Source: Kluyveromyces lactis (taxonomy: Eukaryota > Ascomycota > Saccharomycetes > Saccharomycetales > Saccharomycetaceae). From it: a DNA stretch of 64,000 nucleotides. Positions 55,715 through 64,000 of this stretch are shown in pieces. Positions within the stretch are counted from its first letter, which is position 1, and each line of letters opens with the position of its first letter. The stretch covers positions 1,922,001-1,986,000 of the forward strand of contig NC_006041.1 of assembly GCF_000002515.2 (NCBI RefSeq), read 5' to 3'. The notes below the pieces were generated by a model. It was not told the DNA's origin. It made no database searches and was given only the letters and a program-made list of their open reading frames with translations. Made by a program: the position numbers and the translations under genes.

Positions 55715-57343
55715 CTATGACGGTTGTATGACGTTGTGTAGAATATTTGAATTTCCAGGAATCGAGAATAGAAGTGATTTCAAAAGTAAAGAGCGATGGA
55801 TCCGGATGTTTTTATTCCTCCACAGCTTTAGCGATTGTATTTTATTGTTCGAAGAAATTTTGATACCGCAATTTTTCACAATAGATCTATAAAATGCACG
55901 CTCGTCAAAAGATCCTTATGTGTTCTTCCTTTCTCACTAATCCTGGGCGGTGCTAACCCTGTGTATTATGACACCTTCTGGAATAATAATCGGCTGCTTT
56001 AAATGACAAACCTTTTTCCTTTAGCGTTTGCAACAGATAATATGGTCTGTGCCATAATAAATACTTATAAAATATTACTATTTTCGATTGTATAGTTGCA
56101 TTGTTTTCATCCATTTCAATTTCTTCGCCAAAAAAAAAAAAAAAAAAAAAGTGTATAAACTGAAATTTGGAAAAGGTAAATAAAAAGGAACTGCCAGACC
56201 CTACACGCAGTTATAAGGTGTGGGAACCAGTGATTCAACTCTCAGGGCACTGTTGGGGACCGTAAGTTGTTGTAGATAAGAAGCAACTCTACTTTTTCCC
56301 GGCTCAATTACCGCCTTTTCGCACTGTAACAGAACCTCTACTACGGCCATTCAACATAACGGAACAAAAAGGCTGGAAAGATAGCGGATGTCTGTTCTTC
56401 CCGTACAGTCACGTGACATGTTTCATCTCATTCCAATGCCTGGGAATGCCAGGCGGCAATCAAAGGACCAAATAAATACGTGTATAGTGATATGTATATG
56501 TTACCCGGGCATCGTTGGGTTTCCCTTTTTCCTACTGCTTACGAGAGGATTCCGTGAGCTTACCGTGTACGGTGATATATCATGGTCCGTGCCTGTTTCC
56601 CTCAATGCGGCCTCAGGTTCTTTGGATCTGTCGACTGGCGAATCCACCCAGCTCTTCGCCATCAAAGATGAATTATACACAACTACGTATCAAAATTGTA
56701 CATTATACAAATCGTTCCGCAACCGATACAATTATGTGCCAACGTTGCCTATATTATTGACTTCGATCTGTCAGTGAATGCCGTTAAAAAACTAGAATAT
56801 GCCATTTGGAAAACATACAATCCCCATAGCAGACTAGAATAGCAAGGGAGAAGACGATGGGAAAGTAGAAAAAAAAGACCTACCGTACGAATTGCTTTTT
56901 CTTTCTGTTTTCACACTCTACAAACTTTACACGACTATGAAATACATCGGTGTTTTTCCCTCTCGCTCTCTCTTTCACTCTCTCTGTACAAAATGATCGA
57001 AACTAAATTTTTCAAACTTTTTTTTTCAGTTCGACGACGAGAAAGAAAAAAAAATTTGATATTCGATTTTATATATATTGGAAACAAAATTATAAGAGTT
57101 TTTTTCTTCATGGAAAGTTGAATTTAAAGCTTTTTTTCATTTACAAGAGTGTATTTAGTCCATTTTGTATATGTTTCAGAATGATTTTGTAAACTTCTTC
57201 ATTTGTTTAATTAGTTTTTCTTGTTCTCTTCTGTTTTAACTTTATCCTGTTATTAGTTATTCAGTTTTACTTGGTTTCAATTGTATTTTGTTTTCACTAC
57301 AGATAGTAGACCAAACGCATTAAACAAATCACACATATACAAC
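55715..57343. other. ANP1/HYP2 divergent gap, 1.63 kb
   Basis: Contains a 21-base A-run at 56130-56150, a 10-bp palindrome GTCACGTGAC at 56408-56417, a hairpin GCCTGG/CCAGGC at 56438-56454, TTACCCG at 56501-56507, and T/C-rich tracts at 56960-57130. A 129-codon ATG frame at 56388-56777 overlaps an 82-codon frame in another phase and has no recognisable product. S. cerevisiae also has a small uncertain gene, UTR5, in this interval on the other strand; nothing like it is evident. Confidence 0.5.
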
Positions 57344-57817
57344 ATGGCTGAAGAAGAACACACTTTCGAAACTGCTGGAGCTGGTGCTTCCTTGACTTTC
57401 CCAATGCAATGTTCTGCTTTGAGAAAGAACGGTTTTGTCGTTATCAAGGGCAGACCATGTAAGATTGTTGATATGTCTACTTCCAAGACCGGTAAGCACG
57501 GTCACGCTAAGGTCCATTTGGTTGCCATCGATATCTTCACCAACAAGAAGTTGGAAGATTTGTCTCCATCTACTCACAACATGGAAGTCCCAGTTGTTAA
57601 GAGAACTGAATTCCAATTGTTGGATATCGATGACGGTTTCTTGTCTTTGATGACCATGGACGGTGAAACCAAGGATGATGTCAGAGCCCCAGAAGGTGAA
57701 TTGGGTGACAACATCCAAGCTGCTTTCGACGAAGGTAAGGACTTGATGGTTACTATCATTGCCGCTATGGGTGAAGAAGCTGCCATCTCCTTCAAGGAAG
57801 CTCCAAGATCCGAATAG
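57344..57817 (+). CDS. HYP2: Translation factor eIF5A (hypusine-containing)
   Basis: A 157-residue eIF5A that promotes elongation through poorly reactive sequences such as polyproline and aids termination. The hypusine site is Lys51 in [14 protein letters not shown], within the conserved basic loop. The C-terminal OB-fold domain follows. Length equals yeast Hyp2/Tif51A. The frame is open upstream into the leader from a non-ATG codon, but [16 protein letters not shown] is the universal yeast start, in the strong context TACAACATGG. Codon bias is extreme, as expected for an abundant protein. It keeps the YEL034 position between ANP1 and MCM3. Confidence 0.98.
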   Translation: MAEEEHTFETAGAGASLTFPMQCSALRKNGFVVIKGRPCKIVDMSTSKTGKHGHAKVHLVAIDIFTNKKLEDLSPSTHNMEVPVVKRTEFQLLDIDDGFLSLMTMDGETKDDVRAPEGELGDNIQAAFDEGKDLMVTIIAAMGEEAAISFKEAPRSE

Positions 57818-58853
57818 ATTTTGATATGAACAAAAAAATTCAGTAATATATTAATGGACTAAGAAATGAGAAAAAAAAGTTTTTTTATCCCTGGATAAAT
57901 GGAAAGAAGAAATTGGATCAACCGTTGTTGATACGTTGAGCTCCTAATGTGTTTTGAGAGGGACAGGGGATCTTCTTTTGTTATCAGTGAGATTGGACTC
58001 GAGATGAAAAAGACTTGAAATATGATTCCTTTTTTATCCTTGCATGTTTTCACTTGTCCATCTTTCTGTGTTTCCACAAAAGTCGTTTTCCTTCCTGGAA
58101 CGGTTTTGGTTGCTACTCCCGGTGTTCTTTAGTACGCTATCTAATTCCCCATTTTTTTTCGTCTACTGTTAAGCATCCAATTATATATATTAACTTATAT
58201 GATATTCTGGGTGTTTTACGTGGGTTTTCAGCAATGGGATGGATTTTGAGTTATAATTGTTGGTTGGAGAACAAGAAACTGTTTTTTCTTTTCTGGAAAA
58301 CACTCAATCGCTCCTTTCCTTGTCAAGCGTCATTGATGGAAATACTATCAGATACGTTATTCTTTATCACTTTCTCCTTTTAAATCAGCTTTTTTCTCTC
58401 TATTCCAGTAATTTTTTTTTTCACTCAATTAAATATCATTATATCCTTAATTCTATTTCTTATATATTTAAATCTTCTTTAACGCTTCCGTTTGTCGTTT
58501 TACATTGTCATTGAACCCTGTTAATATGGGGTGTGTGTACTCTTCCGCACTTGCAGACTGCCAGTTACTAAACGGTTGGGAAACCATCCTTGTTTTATTT
58601 TTTCAAATTTTGGCTCATCGTCGATAACTTTCAATATCAAAAGCTCAATTGTAGGCAAATATGATTTCGTTAGATTACTTTCTTTAATACCATCTAATGT
58701 CCATACTAGGTTCAGAACGTTGGCAAGGGTCTGTAGTTTCTTCTTGCACTGTGAAGCGCGGTATAGTATTTATTATTTACCAATTCACAATATAATGAGT
58801 GACATCTTCTGGATCATGTGATATGAACCTAACATCATTTTATCATATAACAT
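57818..58853. other. HYP2 3' region, T-rich, no gene
   Basis: About 1 kb of T-rich sequence. Phe/Leu-rich open frames of up to 122 codons here start at non-ATG codons and reflect base composition. No element is recognised before the tRNA gene. Confidence 0.55.
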
Positions 58854-58935
58854 GGCAACATGGCCGAGCGGTTAAGGCGAAAGATTAGAAATCTTTTGGG
58901 CTCTGCCCGCGCAGGTTCGAGTCCTGCTGTTGTCG
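58854..58935 (+). tRNA. tS(AGA): tRNA-Ser (anticodon AGA)
   Basis: An 82-nt gene with the long variable arm of serine tRNAs. The acceptor stem pairs GGCAACA (58854-58860) with TGTTGTC (58928-58934), with one G-U, and the discriminator is G58935. The anticodon stem is AAAGA/TCTTT around loop TTAGAAA, so the anticodon AGA is at 58887-58889. The T-loop is GTTCGAGTC (B box). No intron. The sequence is nearly the same as S. cerevisiae tS(AGA). A T-run follows, as needed for Pol III termination. Confidence 0.97.
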
Positions 58936-62070
<3,135 letters not shown>

Positions 62071-62330
62071 TCTTAATTTCATTTTTATATCATATATACA
62101 GGCTTATCATCTTGCCTTACATTTGCGGGCTTTTTTCTATGCAATGGTTTTCTCTACGTTATGTATAATTTTCTGCGCTTTTAGATGAAGTTGACTCCCA
62201 GGGAATGTATCTCATCCATTATACATATCTCAAATATCGAGTTATCAATAAGCAACGTGTTTGTTCTTCTTACACTGTCGCTGTGGATGAAATTTTGTTA
62301 CCCGAAATTTTACTTCAGTCTTTGAGATTT

Positions 62331-62339
62331 GGTGGCAAA
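62331..62339 (+). promoter_or_regulatory. PACE element (Rpn4 site) upstream of SPF1
   Basis: A perfect GGTGGCAAA about 190 bp upstream of the SPF1 ATG, in sense orientation. Rpn4 regulates proteasome and some ERAD-linked genes; SPF1 control by Rpn4 here is inferred. Confidence 0.5.
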
Positions 62340-62417
62340 ATCTAATTTTAACGTGTATGACAGACAATACGTCGAATATGAAAAAAAATGCATTGACATA
62401 ATGCTTTGATTCAAACC

Positions 62418-62445
62418 TTTAAAAGATACCATTTAAAAGATACCA
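62418..62445. repeat. 14-bp perfect tandem duplication in SPF1 promoter
   Basis: TTTAAAAGATACCA occurs twice head-to-tail (62418-62431 and 62432-62445), about 80-100 bp upstream of the SPF1 ATG. It may be replication slippage. Confidence 0.75.
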
Positions 62446-62521
62446 TTGATTCATAATACAATATGTTTAAGGTTAATTTAACAGTGTTTGCAAAGTATAT
62501 AGAGTGACCAAAGACGTCAAG

Positions 62522-64000
62522 ATGGCCGATAAGCAATATGTGGAAAGTCCTTTAGTGAAGGACTCCACACCTTTGGCTACTAAATCGTTTTCGATGAGGC
62601 CATATGTCTTGCCTTTCATTCCGTTGTATGCAACCTTCCTCCATATCTACTACACTCAGTATGATGTGTACATCAAGGGTCCTGAATGGACATTTGTTTT
62701 CCTTGGAACTCTAGTTTCTTTGAACGCTTTAATGGCTTTACTCCCTGAATGGAATATTGACATAGCCGTTTGGTTTAACTACGTTCCTGTTAAATTGGAA
62801 GAAGCAACTCACTTGTTGATCCACACCACTCCAAACAATGGGTCTTCTGGTATCGTAGAGATTCAAAGAGCTACTGAAGGTGGTCATTTGCAAGTGTTCT
62901 TTCAGTTCCAGAAAAAGAGATTTTTATGGCATGAAGAGACGCAGGTTTTCTCTTCACCTAAGTTCCTAGTCGATGGTTCTCCAAAGATCGCAGAATTCCA
63001 GAACAGCAAAGGTTTGAATGGAGATCTAACCCATCATAAGAGATTATACGGCGAGAATTCCTTTGATATTCCCATTCCAACTTTCCTTGAGTTGTTCAAA
63101 GAACATGCGGTGGCACCTTTCTTCATTTTTCAACTCTTTTGTGTTGCCTTGTGGTTGTTCGATGATCTATGGTACTACTCCCTTTTCAATTTGTTCATGA
63201 TCGTCGCTATGGAAGCCACTTCGGTGTTTCAACGTTTGACGACTTTGAAAGAGTTCAGAACTATGGGTATTAAGCCTTATGCCATCAACGTATTCAGGGA
63301 TGGGAAATGGGTTGAAATGCAAACCGATAAACTATTCCCTATGGATTTGGTTTCAATCACTAGAACTGCTGAAGATAGTGCCATTCCTTGTGATCTATTG
63401 CTAATCGACGGTTCTTGTATTGTCAATGAAGCTATGTTATCTGGTGAATCCACTCCTCTATTGAAAGAATCTATAAAGTTACGTCCTGCCAATGATCAAT
63501 TGCAATTGGATGGTGTTGACAAAAATGCCGTTCTACATGGTGGTACTAAAGCCTTACAAGTGACGGCTCCAGAAAATAGGACTGGTGTAATTACACCACC
63601 AGATGGTGGTGCATTAGCTGTTGTCACTAAAACCGGTTTCGAAACATCTCAAGGATCTTTGGTTCGTGTTATGATTTTCTCAGCAGAACGTGTCGATGTT
63701 GGTAACAAGGAAGCTCTTTACTTTATTTTATTTTTGCTAATATTTGCCATCGTTGCTTCTTGGTATGTCTGGAAAGAAGGTACCAGAATGGGTAGAATTC
63801 AATCCAAGTTGATCTTGGATTGTATTTTGATCATTACTTCCGTTGTCCCACCTGAATTGCCTATGGAATTGACCATGGCCGTCAACAGTTCTTTAGCGGC
63901 TTTATCCAAATTTTACGTTTACTGTACCGAACCTTTCAGAATTCCATATGCTGGTAGAATAGATGTTTGTTGCTTTGATAAGACTGGTACTTTGACTGCC
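62522..64000 (+). CDS. SPF1: Spf1, ER P5A-type ATPase, N-terminal 493 residues (truncated by window edge)
   Basis: P5A ATPases act in the ER as helix dislocases that remove misinserted tail-anchored and signal-type transmembrane segments. The ATG at 62522 starts MADKQYVESPLVKDSTPLA. N-terminal membrane helices (YVLPFIPLYATFLHIYY, TFVFLGTLVSLNALMALL) are followed by a luminal/cytosolic domain. The actuator motif LSGESTPLLKE is near residue 304. The P5A-specific membrane motif VVPPELPMELTMAVN is near 443. The phosphorylation site is Asp486 in CFDKTGTLT, seven residues before the window ends. The frame is open throughout. About 60% of the protein (yeast 1,215 residues) lies outside. It follows MCM3 as in S. 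cerevisiae. Confidence 0.96.
   Translation, partial: MADKQYVESPLVKDSTPLATKSFSMRPYVLPFIPLYATFLHIYYTQYDVYIKGPEWTFVFLGTLVSLNALMALLPEWNIDIAVWFNYVPVKLEEATHLLIHTTPNNGSSGIVEIQRATEGGHLQVFFQFQKKRFLWHEETQVFSSPKFLVDGSPKIAEFQNSKGLNGDLTHHKRLYGENSFDIPIPTFLELFKEHAVAPFFIFQLFCVALWLFDDLWYYSLFNLFMIVAMEATSVFQRLTTLKEFRTMGIKPYAINVFRDGKWVEMQTDKLFPMDLVSITRTAEDSAIPCDLLLIDGSCIVNEAMLSGESTPLLKESIKLRPANDQLQLDGVDKNAVLHGGTKALQVTAPENRTGVITPPDGGALAVVTKTGFETSQGSLVRVMIFSAERVDVGNKEALYFILFLLIFAIVASWYVWKEGTRMGRIQSKLILDCILIITSVVPPELPMELTMAVNSSLAALSKFYVYCTEPFRIPYAGRIDVCCFDKTGTLTA

Larger units (their letters stand above)
62071..62521. other. SPF1 promoter region with PACE, TTACCCG and a tandem repeat
   Basis: A 451-bp gap with TTACCCG at 62298-62304, GGTGGCAAA at 62331-62339, and the 14-bp tandem repeat at 62418-62445. 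No gene. Confidence 0.55.

Noticed and set aside
58015-58514. Phe/Leu-rich frames downstream of HYP2
   Set aside because: They arise from T-rich DNA and begin at non-ATG codons.

Overview
The window is budding-yeast nuclear DNA (Saccharomycotina, Saccharomycetaceae). It looks like a Kluyveromyces close to, or the same as, K. lactis. The signs are compact mostly intronless genes, short introns with GTATGT/GTAAGT donors and TACTAAC-type branch points, proteins reading as one-to-one orthologues of Saccharomyces cerevisiae genes, and a xylose-reductase gene of the K. lactis XYL1 type. Gene order also suggests a lineage that never had the Saccharomyces whole-genome duplication: orthologues of genes now split between two S. 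cerevisiae chromosomes alternate here on one strand of DNA. Species assignment and yeast gene names come from my memory of the families, not from a search.

Layout. (a) 0-21.7 kb: SPC110 (cut by the window edge), EFM2, TRP4, CDC12, TRR1, XYL1/GRE3, YPQ2, SBE2, KIC1, ATP22 and BIG1 (spliced). Apart from EFM2 this is a merger of the YDR350-356 and YHR101-107 regions. (b) 21.9-30.5 kb: PEP12, CIA1, CYC2, MSW1, HIR2, a possible spliced 67-residue gene, and CKB2 (YOR036-039 interleaved with YDR267-268). (c) 30.5-32.1 kb: a gene-free stretch with four strong hairpins. (d) 32.1-47.8 kb: an NDE-type external NADH dehydrogenase, a probable domesticated transposase (psq/CENP-B type DNA-binding protein), SUB2, an FDO1-like gene, the divergent spliced pair RPS16/RPL13, RPP1A and SIP5 (YDL081-085 interleaved with YMR140-145). 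(e) 48.5-50.4 kb: an orphan ORF and a class III aminotransferase without an obvious S. cerevisiae counterpart. (f) 51.5-64 kb: UTR4, RAD23, ANP1, HYP2 (eIF5A), tRNA-Ser(AGA), MCM3 and the start of SPF1, in the order of YEL038-YEL031.

Most genes are unrelated housekeeping functions that share a neighbourhood by descent: cell-cycle and septum genes (SPC110, CDC12, KIC1, SBE2, MCM3), mitochondrial genes (ATP22, CYC2, MSW1, NDE), secretion and cell wall (BIG1, PEP12, ANP1, SPF1), and translation (RPS16, RPL13, RPP1A, HYP2, EFM2).

The least explained pieces are the psq/CENP-B-like gene at 36.0-37.4 kb with its 2.2-kb empty upstream region, two GC-rich structured islands between RPS16 and RPL13, the hairpin cluster at 30.6-31.0 kb, the candidate spliced microgene at 29.3-29.7 kb, and the accessory aminotransferase at a synteny break. 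I saw no LTR elements, virus-derived elements, CRISPR arrays or centromere.
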